In this document: one piece after another, positions 8,089 to 16,907 of the stretch
Layout: each line of letters opens with the position of its first letter
How positions within the stretch are numbered: position 1 is the first letter of the stretch
Origin: an uncultured Bacteroidales bacterium
GTDB lineage: Bacteria; Bacteroidota; Bacteroidia; Bacteroidales; UBA4417
Assembly: GCA_903879715.1 (NCBI GenBank)
Contig: CAIRMR010000016.1
Span: forward strand, 1 to 64,000
Length of the DNA stretch: 64,000 bases
Direction of reading: 5' to 3'
Made by a program: the position numbers and the translations under genes
The notes under the pieces: generated by a model
Database searches by the model: none
Told to the model about the DNA's origin: nothing
The model's input: only the letters and a program-made list of their open reading frames with translations

Positions 8089-8393
8089 CAAGGTTCAAGG
8101 GTTCCTGCTTCGTTCCTCGCAGTGACAGGTTCAAGGGTTTCAGCGGGACCATTTTCTATTTTCCATTTTCTATTCACTTCTTTTCAAGGTTCAAGGGTTT
8201 CAGCTTCGTTCTTCGCAGTGACAGGCTCAAGGGTTTCAGCGGGACCATTTTCTATTTTCCATTTTCTATTTACTTCTTTTCAAGGTTCAAGGGTTCCTGC
8301 TTCGTTCCTCGCAGTGACAAGTTCAAGGGTTTCAGCGGGACCATTTTCTATTTTCCATTTTCTATTCACATCTTTTCAAGGTTCAAGGGTTCA
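8089..8393. repeat. 96-bp tandem repeat, three full copies plus a partial
   Basis: Full units begin at 8089, 8185 and 8281, and a partial unit begins at 8377. Copies differ at only a few bases. Each unit contains GGTTCAAGGG-type words and a pyrimidine-rich TTTTCTATTTTCC block. Because 96 is divisible by 3, one frame stays open across the array, but the encoded peptide is only the repeat read through. The following bases to 8610 are low-complexity intergenic DNA with CACAAATC words and one degenerate TCCTGAGCAAAGTC element near 8477-8490; no gene is seen there. Confidence 0.9.
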
Positions 8394-8610
8394 AATACCT
8401 AAACCCTTGTTGTAGGCTCCGGCTCAAAAATCACAAAGTTTAATTCACAAATCACGATTCACAAATCACAAATTTATCCTGAGCAAAGTCAAAGCGCACA
8501 AATCCATTCCCTAACCCCCAACACCCAAATCTTAAACCCTAAACCCTTAATTGTTAATAATTTTAAATTCAAGCCTCAAAAAAATGAATCATCAGCCCAT
8601 TCTATTTATG

Positions 8611-8618
8611 TAATTTTG
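8611..8618 (+). promoter_or_regulatory. -7 element TAATTTTG for the DUF4271 gene
   Basis: Perfect TAnnTTTG. It overlaps an upstream in-frame ATG at 8616, which rules that codon out as the start and supports ATG 8631. Confidence 0.7.
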
Positions 8619-8630
8619 CATTTCCTTACT

Positions 8631-9518
8631 ATGAACGACTCTATCATTCGATATCAGTATAATCCGATGCTTACCGATACGGTAGGATTTTTTGATTATT
8701 GCATTCCCCTGACGAATGAAAACTTTTTTACGAAAGCTGATTCGCTGCAGAAATATTACGATTTCAGCATTTACAATTTTATTACCCCACTTCCGCCTCA
8801 GAAGCAATTTCTCCCTACGACTTCAGTTTTCAAGCCGCATAACCTGGAGCCAAAGCACTCAGGACCAATGGCCATTGACCAACAGGCGACCAACTGGATC
8901 ACCATTGTATTCCTTGCCTGCCTATTTATCTTCGCATGGATTCAAGCTACTTATTCGAAACGGCTTAGCCAGATTTTTCGTGCTGTTGCTCAGCCTCATC
9001 ATGTAAATCAACTGGAGCGTGAAGGCAATATATTTAAGGAACGAATTGCGCTGGGTCTGGGATTGAATTATTACCTGATAATGTCAATTTTCATTTTTCA
9101 GATTATCAGTGCTTTTGGAGGCCTTCCGACTGATCTAAATAATCTGACCCTCACCGGAATTATTTTCACAGGTCTATTTGCTTATCAGTTACTAAAATCA
9201 CTGGTAATTCATGGCACCGGGATTATATTCAACACCAGCGAATACGCCAGGCAATATCAACTTATCTTACTGATTTTCAATTATATGATCGGAATAGTTT
9301 TGTTTCCGGTTGTAGTAATAGCATTTTATTGGAACAATTCGGCTTTCTTAATTGCTGGCATTATAATAATCTCATTATTAATTCTTTATCGGATAATTAG
9401 AAGTTTTTTAACTGGTCAGGACAATAAGAGCTACAATTTGTTTTATTTATTTTTATACCTTTGCACCCTCGAAATTTTACCCTTGTTGCTCATTTATAAA
9501 GCCATAAGCAAAATGTAG
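8631..9518 (+). CDS. DUF4271 family integral membrane protein
   Basis: 295 residues from ATG 8631, 12 bp after a perfect -7 element. A soluble N-terminal stretch of about 85 residues is followed by roughly seven hydrophobic segments, beginning with ITIVFLACLFIFAW. The family is nearly restricted to Bacteroidota and has no assigned function. It sits directly upstream of hemD, rnpA and yidD, an order conserved in the phylum. The gene spacing to hemD (46 bp) suggests an operon. Confidence 0.85.
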   Translation: MNDSIIRYQYNPMLTDTVGFFDYCIPLTNENFFTKADSLQKYYDFSIYNFITPLPPQKQFLPTTSVFKPHNLEPKHSGPMAIDQQATNWITIVFLACLFIFAWIQATYSKRLSQIFRAVAQPHHVNQLEREGNIFKERIALGLGLNYYLIMSIFIFQIISAFGGLPTDLNNLTLTGIIFTGLFAYQLLKSLVIHGTGIIFNTSEYARQYQLILLIFNYMIGIVLFPVVVIAFYWNNSAFLIAGIIIISLLILYRIIRSFLTGQDNKSYNLFYLFLYLCTLEILPLLLIYKAISKM

Positions 9519-9564
9519 AGTTAGATCTTTTTTCTCTAAATTGTAATACATAAATATCGTTAAC

Positions 9565-10323
9565 GTGTCGAAAATCAAGAGCATACTGGTGTCCCAACCT
9601 GTTCCGGCAGATTTGGAAAAATCTCCTTATGGTGAGATTATTAGGAAACACGGAGTGAACATTGAGTTTATTAAATTCTTTAAGATCGAAGGCGTTTCTG
9701 TGCGTGAGTTTCGTGATGAGAAAGTTTATATAAACGAACACACTGCTATCATTTTCAACAGCAAACATGCTGTGGATCATTTTTTCAGTATCGCCAAAGA
9801 TGTTAGGGTTGAGATTCCTGAAACAATGAAATACTTCTGTATGTCAGAATCAGTGGCTTTTTACCTGCAGAAATATGTTCAGTTCCGCAAACGTAAAATC
9901 TTCTTTTCCGAGAATGATGTTTCGCAATTAATGGACTTAATCAGGAAGCACAAAACCGAACGTTTTTTACTTCCCTGTTCCGACAACCACAGCAAAGAAT
10001 TACCTGATTTGCTGGAAGCCGCTAAAATTAATTTCAGCGAAGCAATTCTGTACCGCACTGTTCCCAACGAAATGAAAGAGTTGATCGATATTTCCAAATT
10101 CGATATGCTTGTTTTTTTCAGTCCGCAAGGTATACGGTCACTTTTTCACAACTGGCCTGATTTTATCCAAGGCGAAACAGCCATTGGTACATTCGGGACT
10201 ACAACCAACCTAGCGGCTAACGAAGCCGGACTTACAGTAAATATATCAGCTCCCAGCCCGGCTACACCTTCAATGACAATGGCCATTGACGCTTACCTTT
10301 CAAAGTACCAGAAAAAGTCGTAA
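9565..10323 (+). CDS. hemD: Uroporphyrinogen-III synthase
   Basis: 252 residues; cyclises hydroxymethylbilane to uroporphyrinogen III in tetrapyrrole synthesis (cytosol). The family is weakly conserved. Recognisable parts are the N-terminal ILVSQP strand, AIIFNSKHAV, the mid-protein FLLPCSDN, and the C-terminal FFSPQGIRSLF followed by AIGTFGTTTN, which match the two-domain HemD fold. The start is GTG at 9565; no ATG is in frame nearby. It lies between the DUF4271 gene and rnpA, as in other Bacteroidota, and is followed by a terminator at 10349-10378. Confidence 0.9.
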   Translation: MSKIKSILVSQPVPADLEKSPYGEIIRKHGVNIEFIKFFKIEGVSVREFRDEKVYINEHTAIIFNSKHAVDHFFSIAKDVRVEIPETMKYFCMSESVAFYLQKYVQFRKRKIFFSENDVSQLMDLIRKHKTERFLLPCSDNHSKELPDLLEAAKINFSEAILYRTVPNEMKELIDISKFDMLVFFSPQGIRSLFHNWPDFIQGETAIGTFGTTTNLAANEAGLTVNISAPSPATPSMTMAIDAYLSKYQKKS

Positions 10324-10348
10324 AGATTTCATCAAAATATTTTAAAGA

Positions 10349-10378
10349 CCCCGTTTATACAAATAGACGGGGTTTTTT
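10349..10378 (+). terminator. Rho-independent terminator of the DUF4271-hemD operon
   Basis: CCCCGTTTA (10349-10357) pairs with TAGACGGGG (10364-10372; one G-T pair), and six T residues follow. Confidence 0.9.
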
Positions 10379-10433
10379 AATGATATTTAACTATTATGAA
10401 CCTTGAGTTCTAACAGCTACCACCGGAAATCAT

Positions 10434-10441
10434 TAATTTTG
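10434..10441 (+). promoter_or_regulatory. -7 element TAATTTTG for rnpA-yidD
   Basis: Perfect TAnnTTTG directly after the hemD terminator. Transcription would begin about 10447, after the possible GTG start at 10444, which favours ATG 10459 for rnpA. Confidence 0.65.
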
Positions 10442-10458
10442 TAGTGTTAAAACATCCG

Positions 10459-10866
10459 ATGCTTAGTTCAGCTAAAAGTAACACCTTCCGCAAACCTGAA
10501 AAAATCTGTAATCAAAACCAGATAGATAGTCTGTTCAAAGATGGCAAATCAATTAAATCAGGACTATTCCGGTTGCTTTTTGTGAAAACTGAAACACCTG
10601 GAAAATCACCGGTGCAGGTGCTGATCGCTGTTCCAAAAAAAAACCTGCGACACGCGGTAGACCGTAACCGGATGAAACGCCTGATTCGTGAAGCGTACAG
10701 ATTGAGTAAACATAAACTTCTGGATGAATACTCAGTTGCCGGAAAACATCTTGATATTGCCATCATTTTTATGGGCAAACAATGTGTTTCCCAATCAGAT
10801 ACACTAACCGCAATAAATATATTACTGGATCGTTTAATACAGGTACATGAAAAAAATCCTGAGTAA
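10459..10866 (+). CDS. rnpA: Ribonuclease P protein component
   Basis: The protein subunit of RNase P, which helps the catalytic RNA cut 5' leaders from pre-tRNA. The conserved RNR-type motif [17 protein letters not shown] is present, together with a basic central helix, over 135 residues. The frame is also open from a GTG at 10444, but the -7 element at 10434-10441 makes ATG 10459 the better start. The 3' end overlaps yidD by 20 bp, the usual arrangement. No rpmH lies upstream, so this is the Bacteroidota-type locus. Confidence 0.95.
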   Translation: MLSSAKSNTFRKPEKICNQNQIDSLFKDGKSIKSGLFRLLFVKTETPGKSPVQVLIAVPKKNLRHAVDRNRMKRLIREAYRLSKHKLLDEYSVAGKHLDIAIIFMGKQCVSQSDTLTAINILLDRLIQVHEKNPE

Positions 10867-11068
10867 AATAATGATTGGTGGCATACGGTTTTACCAGTAT
10901 ACCATTTCTCCGTATTTGCCTCCTTCGTGTCGCTATACACCTTCCTGCTCAGCATATGGAATTGAGGCGCTCAGGAAACATGGCCCGTTTAAAGGCGGAT
11001 GGCTGACGATTAAAAGAATCGCTTCCTGCAATCCATGGGGAGGTAGCGGATATGATCCGGTGCCGTGA
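10847..11068 (+). CDS. yidD: Membrane protein insertion efficiency factor YidD
   Basis: 73 residues, the normal length, with the family signature [20 protein letters not shown], followed by [10 protein letters not shown] and [11 protein letters not shown]. It associates with the inner membrane through an amphipathic N-terminus and assists YidC-dependent insertion. Its start lies inside rnpA, so translation is probably coupled. Confidence 0.96.
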   Translation: MKKILSKIMIGGIRFYQYTISPYLPPSCRYTPSCSAYGIEALRKHGPFKGGWLTIKRIASCNPWGGSGYDPVP

Positions 11069-11240
11069 GTGAGTGAAAAATTAATAGAAATAAGTTAACA
11101 GAAAATAGTTCTTTCAAATACACTCAGTGTAAAAAGGGTTAATGATTGCGGAAACAAACGTGCTTGATTGTTTGTTTTATACTTTACCTTAAACCCTGAG
11201 AGTAAAAAAGGTCTAATCACAACAATAAAAATCACAATCA

Positions 11241-12956
11241 ATGAAACATAGAATCATCCTCACCCTGAATGCAATAGTTTTAATGTCGGTTTTCCTGGTG
11301 TTTGCGCCAACTTCATCACTTAAAGCGCAAACTTCACCCGATTTTGAGATTTCGAAAAATATGGAAATCCTGTCGTCACTTTATAAAGAATTGAATACCA
11401 ATTATGTAGATGGCGTAAACCCTTCGGATCTGATGAAAACCGGAATTGATGCTATGCTTGATAAACTCGATCCTTACACCGTATTTATACCGGAATCAGA
11501 AATTGAAGATTTCCGGTTTATGACTACCGGCGAGTATGGAGGAATTGGTTCACTGATTCACAAACAGGGCGATTATGTAATTATTTCGGAACCTTACGAA
11601 AATTCCCCTGCTCAAAAAGCAGGATTAAAAGCCGGGGATAAAATACTGAAAATCAATGACAAAAATGCTTCAGGCAAATCTGTTGAAGATGTAAGCGCAG
11701 TACTTAAAGGCCAACCCGGAACCAGCTTTAAGCTTTTGATTGAGCGTGCCAGCGAATCTGAACCCATAACCATCGAGGTTGTACGCGAAAAAATTACTAT
11801 TGACCCGGTGCCTTATTATGGCATGCTTGAAGGCGGGATTGGATACATTAAACTGAACAGTTTCACACAAACTGCTTCGGCAGAAGTAAAAAAGGCTTTG
11901 CTTGATCTGAAAGCTAAAAATGCTTTAGACGGACTTGTGCTTGACCTGCGTGATAATGGCGGAGGATTGCTGAATGAGGCTGTAAATATTGTTAACCTTT
12001 TTGTAAAGAAAAATGAACAGGTAGTTTCGACTAAGGGAAAACAAAGAGATAAAAACCGCAGTTATCAAACCAGCAATGAGCCTGTTGATGTGAACCTGCC
12101 TTTAATTGTGCTTGTTAATGGCAATAGTGCGTCTGCTTCTGAAATTGTTGCAGGGGCACTTCAGGATCTCGATCGTGCTGTGATTGTTGGCAGCCGGACT
12201 TATGGAAAAGGATTAGTTCAGAATGTGTTCCCGTTAAGCTATAATACCCAGGTAAAAATAACCGTTGCCAAGTATTATATTCCCAGCGGCCGTTGTATCC
12301 AGGAAATTGATTACGCGCATAAAAATTCTGCAGGCAGTAATGATAATATCCCCGACTCTCTGATAACTGCTTACAAAACCATGCATGGACGTACCGTTTT
12401 TGACGGCAAGGGAATAACGCCTGATGTTGCGACAGATTCTTCAAGACTTAGTACCATTTCATACAACTTGTTGACCAAATATATTCTGTTTGATTATGCC
12501 ACTCAATACGCAGCCACACACGCGGCTATAGAACCTGCAAGCAAATTCAAACTGAGTGATTCGGATTACAACGATTTTGTTGCCTTCACCGAAAAAAAGG
12601 GGTTTGAATTTAAAACTGTGGCCGAAAAAGAACTGGAAACGGTCAAGAAAGCCGCAATCTACGAGAAATCATGGGATGATGTGAAATCGCTATATGACAC
12701 TATGCTGCAAGCCATTGAACTGCACAAGAAAAAAGATCTTATTGAGAACAAACCGGAAATATCGGTGATTTTACAGGAGGAAATCGTTAGCAGGTATTAT
12801 TATCAGAAAGGAAGGATTGAATCAACATTGAGTGACGATACAGGGCTGAAAACTGCCCTTAACGTATTGAATGATGCTACCAGGTATGTTTCAATCCTGG
12901 AAGGAACTATCACAAAAGCTGACAAACAATCCAAACCAGCCAAGTCGCAGAATTAA
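11241..12956 (+). CDS. S41 family C-terminal processing peptidase
   Basis: A periplasmic serine protease of 571 residues, Prc/CtpA type. Residues 1-30 form a signal peptide. A PDZ domain covers about 95-180, including the GIG loop and SPAQKAGLKAGDKIL. The protease domain follows: DLRDNGGG (235-242), the nucleophile Ser298 in NGNSASASEI, and the general base Lys323 in YGKGLVQ, the expected 25 residues apart. A helical C-terminal extension of about 150 residues is typical of Bacteroidota members. It cleaves proteins from their C-termini in the envelope. It follows yidD in the conserved order and is 12 bp upstream of the next gene, so the two are probably co-transcribed. Confidence 0.93.
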   Translation: MKHRIILTLNAIVLMSVFLVFAPTSSLKAQTSPDFEISKNMEILSSLYKELNTNYVDGVNPSDLMKTGIDAMLDKLDPYTVFIPESEIEDFRFMTTGEYGGIGSLIHKQGDYVIISEPYENSPAQKAGLKAGDKILKINDKNASGKSVEDVSAVLKGQPGTSFKLLIERASESEPITIEVVREKITIDPVPYYGMLEGGIGYIKLNSFTQTASAEVKKALLDLKAKNALDGLVLDLRDNGGGLLNEAVNIVNLFVKKNEQVVSTKGKQRDKNRSYQTSNEPVDVNLPLIVLVNGNSASASEIVAGALQDLDRAVIVGSRTYGKGLVQNVFPLSYNTQVKITVAKYYIPSGRCIQEIDYAHKNSAGSNDNIPDSLITAYKTMHGRTVFDGKGITPDVATDSSRLSTISYNLLTKYILFDYATQYAATHAAIEPASKFKLSDSDYNDFVAFTEKKGFEFKTVAEKELETVKKAAIYEKSWDDVKSLYDTMLQAIELHKKKDLIENKPEISVILQEEIVSRYYYQKGRIESTLSDDTGLKTALNVLNDATRYVSILEGTITKADKQSKPAKSQN

Positions 12957-12968
12957 CCCCATCCTAAA

Positions 12969-14657
12969 ATGCAGTTCAAAACAGGGGAATGGCCTCCGCG
13001 ATATACAACCTTGTACTTTGTATCGCTGGCGCTGCTTATAGCGTCATTACCCTTGTCAAGGTTTACGATGAGTCTGTTTCAGTTCAGCACTTTGCTTTTC
13101 TGGCTCTGGCATGGTGTAAATACAGAATTTCTTAAGAAATATTCCTCCCTTAACCTTTTCAATCCTGCCAACCTGATCAGGTTTCTGAATGATGTTTTCA
13201 AAAACATATTCAATGCCCTGGTTCAAAAATTTCTTGAATTTTTCAGGAATAAACCTGCAATCACTATCGCTTCCCTTTTCTTTTTACATGTAATAGGCCT
13301 TATTTATACAAGCGATTATGAATATGCCTGGAATGACCTTCGAACAAAACTTCCGCTTTTCACACTTCCGCTTTTTATTGCCACAGGACCACGAATAAGC
13401 ACTCGTTTGTTTTACAGGATGCTAGCCATTTTTGTACTGGCTGTGATTGCCGGCAGCATTTACAGGCTCATACTTTTCCTGAATCTTCCTGTGGCCGACA
13501 GCCGTGATTTATCAGCTCACATTTCGCATATCCGCTATAGCCTGAATGCTGTATTTGCTATCTTCATACTGCTTTACTTCGTCTATAAAAAAAAATCATC
13601 GGATTCAGGCATCACTGTCGTATTGCTGATAGGAGCTATCTGGCTTATTTATTTCATAACTTACATGAATTATACTACCGGCATGCTGATATTTATCATA
13701 ACTGGTGTGTTGCTGCTCCCGGTTCTTACATTCAGAAGCAAAGGTTTTTGGCCCAAAACTGCCATGCTCCTAAGTATGGGAATTTTAATCATCCTGCCAA
13801 TCTTATATGTTCTTTCGGTTGGTTACAAATATGTAAATATACCGGCAGTTGATTTTTCACAACTGGATAGATATACACCGCATGGCAATTCGTATTACCA
13901 TGATACTGTAAATTTTAAATCAAGAAATGGGAAATGGACCGGGCTCTATATATGTGATAAAGAGTTAAGGCAGGAATGGGCCAAACGAAGCAGGCTTTCG
14001 CTGGAGGATTACAATGAAAAGCGCCAGATAAACAGATATACTTTAATAAAATACCTGGCCTCGAAAGAGTTGAGAAAAGATGCAGACGGGATGGACCAGT
14101 TGGGAGATTCCGATATCAGGAATATAGAAAAAGGGATTGACAGGTACAATTACACCAGGTTACCCGGTTTCAGAAGCCAGGTGGAAGACTTTATCAACAG
14201 CTATCAGCGATATGTTGAGCACCAGGATCCTAATTCAGGTTCAATGGTTCAACGCTTTGAATACTGGCGAACTTCGCTGCTGCTGATAAGACAAAATCCG
14301 GTTTTTGGAGTCGGGACAGGGGATGTGCCACATGCCTTTACAGAGCAATATCAAAAAATGAATACCAACCTGGCAGAGCAATACCGTGGGCGATCTCATA
14401 ATCAATATCTTTCAGTTACTGTAGCCTTTGGAATACTTGGGCTTATTTGGTTTATGGCAGTTATGTTTTATCCCGGAATCAGGACCAGAAATTTCAACAA
14501 CTATTTTTATGTCATATTTTGGCTTATACTAATGTTATCAATGCTGACTGAGAATACCATAGAAAAACAGGAAGGTGTTACTTTTTACATTGTATTCACC
14601 TCACTTATGATTTTGGGCAGGGAGAACAAAGAATCCTCTGAATCCCTATTCGCCTGA
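12969..14657 (+). CDS. O-antigen ligase-like (Wzy/WaaL) membrane protein
   Basis: 562 residues, about ten to twelve predicted membrane spans, with a long loop of roughly 180 residues (about 285-465) between the N-terminal and C-terminal spans. The loop ends at the conserved GVGTGDVPHAF and the RSHNQYL motif, the hallmark of the Wzy_C/O-antigen ligase superfamily; the Arg and His of this region are the expected functional residues. Members ligate or polymerise surface glycan on lipid carriers at the periplasmic face. No other glycan genes are nearby, so the substrate is unknown. It begins 12 bp after the peptidase stop. Confidence 0.85.
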   Translation: MQFKTGEWPPRYTTLYFVSLALLIASLPLSRFTMSLFQFSTLLFWLWHGVNTEFLKKYSSLNLFNPANLIRFLNDVFKNIFNALVQKFLEFFRNKPAITIASLFFLHVIGLIYTSDYEYAWNDLRTKLPLFTLPLFIATGPRISTRLFYRMLAIFVLAVIAGSIYRLILFLNLPVADSRDLSAHISHIRYSLNAVFAIFILLYFVYKKKSSDSGITVVLLIGAIWLIYFITYMNYTTGMLIFIITGVLLLPVLTFRSKGFWPKTAMLLSMGILIILPILYVLSVGYKYVNIPAVDFSQLDRYTPHGNSYYHDTVNFKSRNGKWTGLYICDKELRQEWAKRSRLSLEDYNEKRQINRYTLIKYLASKELRKDADGMDQLGDSDIRNIEKGIDRYNYTRLPGFRSQVEDFINSYQRYVEHQDPNSGSMVQRFEYWRTSLLLIRQNPVFGVGTGDVPHAFTEQYQKMNTNLAEQYRGRSHNQYLSVTVAFGILGLIWFMAVMFYPGIRTRNFNNYFYVIFWLILMLSMLTENTIEKQEGVTFYIVFTSLMILGRENKESSESLFA

Positions 14658-14795
14658 TTTACAAAGTCTTAAATTTTATGGCTCAGTATTTCCAGATAAA
14701 TCCTTATTTTGAAATACTAATTCAAGACATTTTAAACGGAATTCCACAAAAAACTTATAATTTTAAAGTACATTTATACCCTATTTTATCATCCT

Positions 14796-15284
14796 ATGAC
14801 TAAACATACTTTAACTGTTGCATACACCGAAGTTTCTCAGCAGTCACAACTTGAAGATCAGGACAGTAATCTACTGAAAGAAGCCTGGGTTGCCTGCGAT
14901 TCAGCGTATGCACCTTATTCACAATTCCATGTTGGTGCCGCTGTTCGATTGGCCAATGATTTAATTTTCAAAGGAAACAACCAGGAAAATGCCGCGTATC
15001 CTTCGGGAATATGCGCCGAAAGGGTTGCCGTTTTTTCTGCTTCAGCCACATATCCGGGTGTTGGGATCACAACCATTGCCGTAGTTGCTAAAACTAAAAT
15101 ATTCAACCTTTCAAATCCGGTAACCCCTTGCGGCGCTTGCAGGCAGGTGATGGCAGAATATGAAATGTTAGCAGGAAAGCCGATCAGGATCATTCTCCAG
15201 GGAAATTCGGAAAAAATATGGATCATTGACGGAATTGCAAACTTATTGCCGTTGATGTTTCATGGCGGGGATCTGAAGAAGTAG
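14796..15284 (+). CDS. cdd: Cytidine deaminase
   Basis: Converts cytidine or deoxycytidine to uridine or deoxyuridine in pyrimidine salvage. The zinc site is complete: Cys73-Ala-Glu75 (the CAE form of the usual HAE/CAE motif) and PCGACRQ with Cys112 and Cys115. The substrate loop YAPYSQFHVGAA is also clear. The 162-residue length and three-Cys site place it in the homotetrameric class. It appears to be a single gene. Confidence 0.95.
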   Translation: MTKHTLTVAYTEVSQQSQLEDQDSNLLKEAWVACDSAYAPYSQFHVGAAVRLANDLIFKGNNQENAAYPSGICAERVAVFSASATYPGVGITTIAVVAKTKIFNLSNPVTPCGACRQVMAEYEMLAGKPIRIILQGNSEKIWIIDGIANLLPLMFHGGDLKK

Positions 15285-15510
15285 ATGGTTATTGGTTATT
15301 GATTAAAAGTTAATAGTTAAATGGGGAAATGGTCCTTTGGTATCGTTATTCACTACTTGTCCGTAAATGGATAGAACCTGGAACCGAGACCCAAATCAAA
15401 TATTTTACCCTGAGCGACGGCGGCTGAGCGAAGCCGAAGCCAGCCGAAGGGCAAGGGCACAAATCCCAGATCATATTCTTAAATCAGATCAAACAGAATC
15501 GCAAAATCCT
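15285..15510. repeat. Intergenic DNA with GC-rich CTGAGC/GCCGAAG element
   Basis: Bases 15408-15452 carry a GC-rich element with repeated GCTGAGCG and AGCCGAAG words, related to the CCTGAGCgaAGTCGAAGG-type dispersed repeat known from many environmental genomes. It creates a false N-terminal extension in the reading frame of the following gene. Confidence 0.6.
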
Positions 15511-16377
15511 ATGAAAAATTACCTACTTCTCAGTATTGCAATAATATCTTTACTCTCAATGAAAACTGACAAACCAGCTTACCGGCTGTTTGATCAGAAC
15601 GGTAAAAATGCTTCCTACAAAGATTTGCTAAAAGAAGCATCAGAAGCTGATATTGTATTCTTTGGTGAATTACACGATAACCCGGTTTGCCATTGGCTTG
15701 AATATGAACTTACAGCAGATTTATTTGCCGCAAGAGGTAAAAACCTGGTTTTAGGAGCCGAAATGTTCGAATCCGACAACCAACTTATTGTTAATGAATA
15801 CCTTGACGGTCTTATAAAAGAGAAAGATTTTGAATCGCAGGCCCGTCTTTGGCCAAATTACAAAACCGATTACAAACGACTCCTTAATTTTGCCCGCGAC
15901 AGCAGCCTGGCCTTTATTGCCACCAATATTCCGCGTCGTTATGCTGCTATGGTAAATAAGGGTGGATTTGACGCATTGAACACTCTTGATCAAAATGCGT
16001 ACCCGTTTATAGCGCCTTTGCCTCTTAAGTATGATTCAACACTTTCCTGTTATGCCGATATGTATAAAATGATGGGCGATGCGCCAACTCATGCCACCCG
16101 GAATATTGCCTGTGCCCAGAATAGTAAGGACGCAACCATGGCATATTTCATTTTAAGGAATTTTGTTAAAGGCAATACTTTTCTTCATTTTAACGGTAGT
16201 TACCACAGCGACAAATTCCAAAGTATTTTATGGCATCTGAAGCAGGCTGATCCTACACTTAAAATCGTAACAATTTCATCTGTTGAACAGGCGGATTTGG
16301 ATGACCTAAAAAAAGAATCGGAAGGATTGGCGAATTTCATTATTGCAATCCCGGAAACGATGTCGAAAAGCCAGTAG
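15511..16377 (+). CDS. ChaN-like haem-binding family exported protein
   Basis: 288 residues from ATG 15511; the frame runs on upstream through repeat DNA that does not look coding. The hydrophobic N-terminus (YLLLSIAIISLLS) is a signal peptide without a lipobox Cys. The ChaN/EreA-like core is clear: FFGELHDNPVCHWLEYEL (a GExHDN...H...E pattern), then LGAEMFES, and a late HFNGSYHSD. In Campylobacter ChaN is an iron-regulated haem-binding lipoprotein; the wider superfamily includes putative metallohydrolases, so haem binding here is inference. A haem-uptake locus lies 2.5 kb away. It is convergent with GtrA, with only 6 bp between the stops. Confidence 0.82.
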   Translation: MKNYLLLSIAIISLLSMKTDKPAYRLFDQNGKNASYKDLLKEASEADIVFFGELHDNPVCHWLEYELTADLFAARGKNLVLGAEMFESDNQLIVNEYLDGLIKEKDFESQARLWPNYKTDYKRLLNFARDSSLAFIATNIPRRYAAMVNKGGFDALNTLDQNAYPFIAPLPLKYDSTLSCYADMYKMMGDAPTHATRNIACAQNSKDATMAYFILRNFVKGNTFLHFNGSYHSDKFQSILWHLKQADPTLKIVTISSVEQADLDDLKKESEGLANFIIAIPETMSKSQ

Positions 16378-16383
16378 CCAGAA

Positions 16384-16779
16384 CTATACAAATGTATACA
16401 AAAGGTTAATAAAGAAATTCCATACGGTAACTATTCCAATAGCAAACAATTTGGACATATAAAAATTCCGGTTGTGCCTGCTTACCAGGAACCAGATTAC
16501 CATTGTATTCATTCCCAGGCCAATAACAGAGAAAAAGAGAAACCTGGAATATTCGATTGCCAGTTCCGGGTTGTTGCTGTGAAAGGTCCACCACCGATTT
16601 AAAAAATAGTTGCTTGTCGCGGCAAAAGTGAATCCTACTGCATTGGCTACATATTTTTGAATTTTGAGTTTTTCCTTACTCAGCCATGTAAATCCAAAAT
16701 CAACCACCACGCCCGTAGCTCCAACCGCTCCGAACTTCATGAATTTAATTAAGATATCCTGGGTAAAATACTGCAACAT
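16384..16779 (-). CDS. GtrA family membrane protein
   Basis: A small membrane protein (131 residues from ATG 16779) with four hydrophobic segments. It carries the GtrA/DPMS pattern FMKFGAVGATGVVVDFGF near the N-terminus, ATSNYFLNRWWTF in the middle and VWNFFINLLYTF at the end. GtrA proteins are thought to help move lipid-linked sugars across the inner membrane. The frame extends to 16827, but those extra 16 residues are atypical, and TATCTTCG at 16786-16793, close to the TAnnTTTG element, lies within them. The start remains uncertain. Confidence 0.88.
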   Translation of the reverse strand: MLQYFTQDILIKFMKFGAVGATGVVVDFGFTWLSKEKLKIQKYVANAVGFTFAATSNYFLNRWWTFHSNNPELAIEYSRFLFFSVIGLGMNTMVIWFLVSRHNRNFYMSKLFAIGIVTVWNFFINLLYTFV

Positions 16780-16907
16780 AGGCTGCGAAGATACATAAAA
16801 ATACTCTCGGGATAAATTTAGCGACAAATTCCAATTATCCCACAGTTTGAGGTTTCTAATCTCAAAATCTAGCTCTAAGTCAAGGTTAAGAAAACAGATC
16901 AGAGAAA

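Noticed and set aside
8089..8393. CRISPR array
   Set aside because: Repeats are directly adjacent 96-bp units with no unique spacers, and no cas gene is present.
8122..8415. 97-codon open frame through the 96-bp repeat
   Set aside because: The peptide is the tandem repeat read in a frame kept open because the period is divisible by 3; no protein character or promoter supports it.
15367..15510. N-terminal extension of the ChaN-like protein
   Set aside because: The extension encodes Arg/Glu-rich sequence from a GC-rich repeat; a clean signal peptide begins at ATG 15511.
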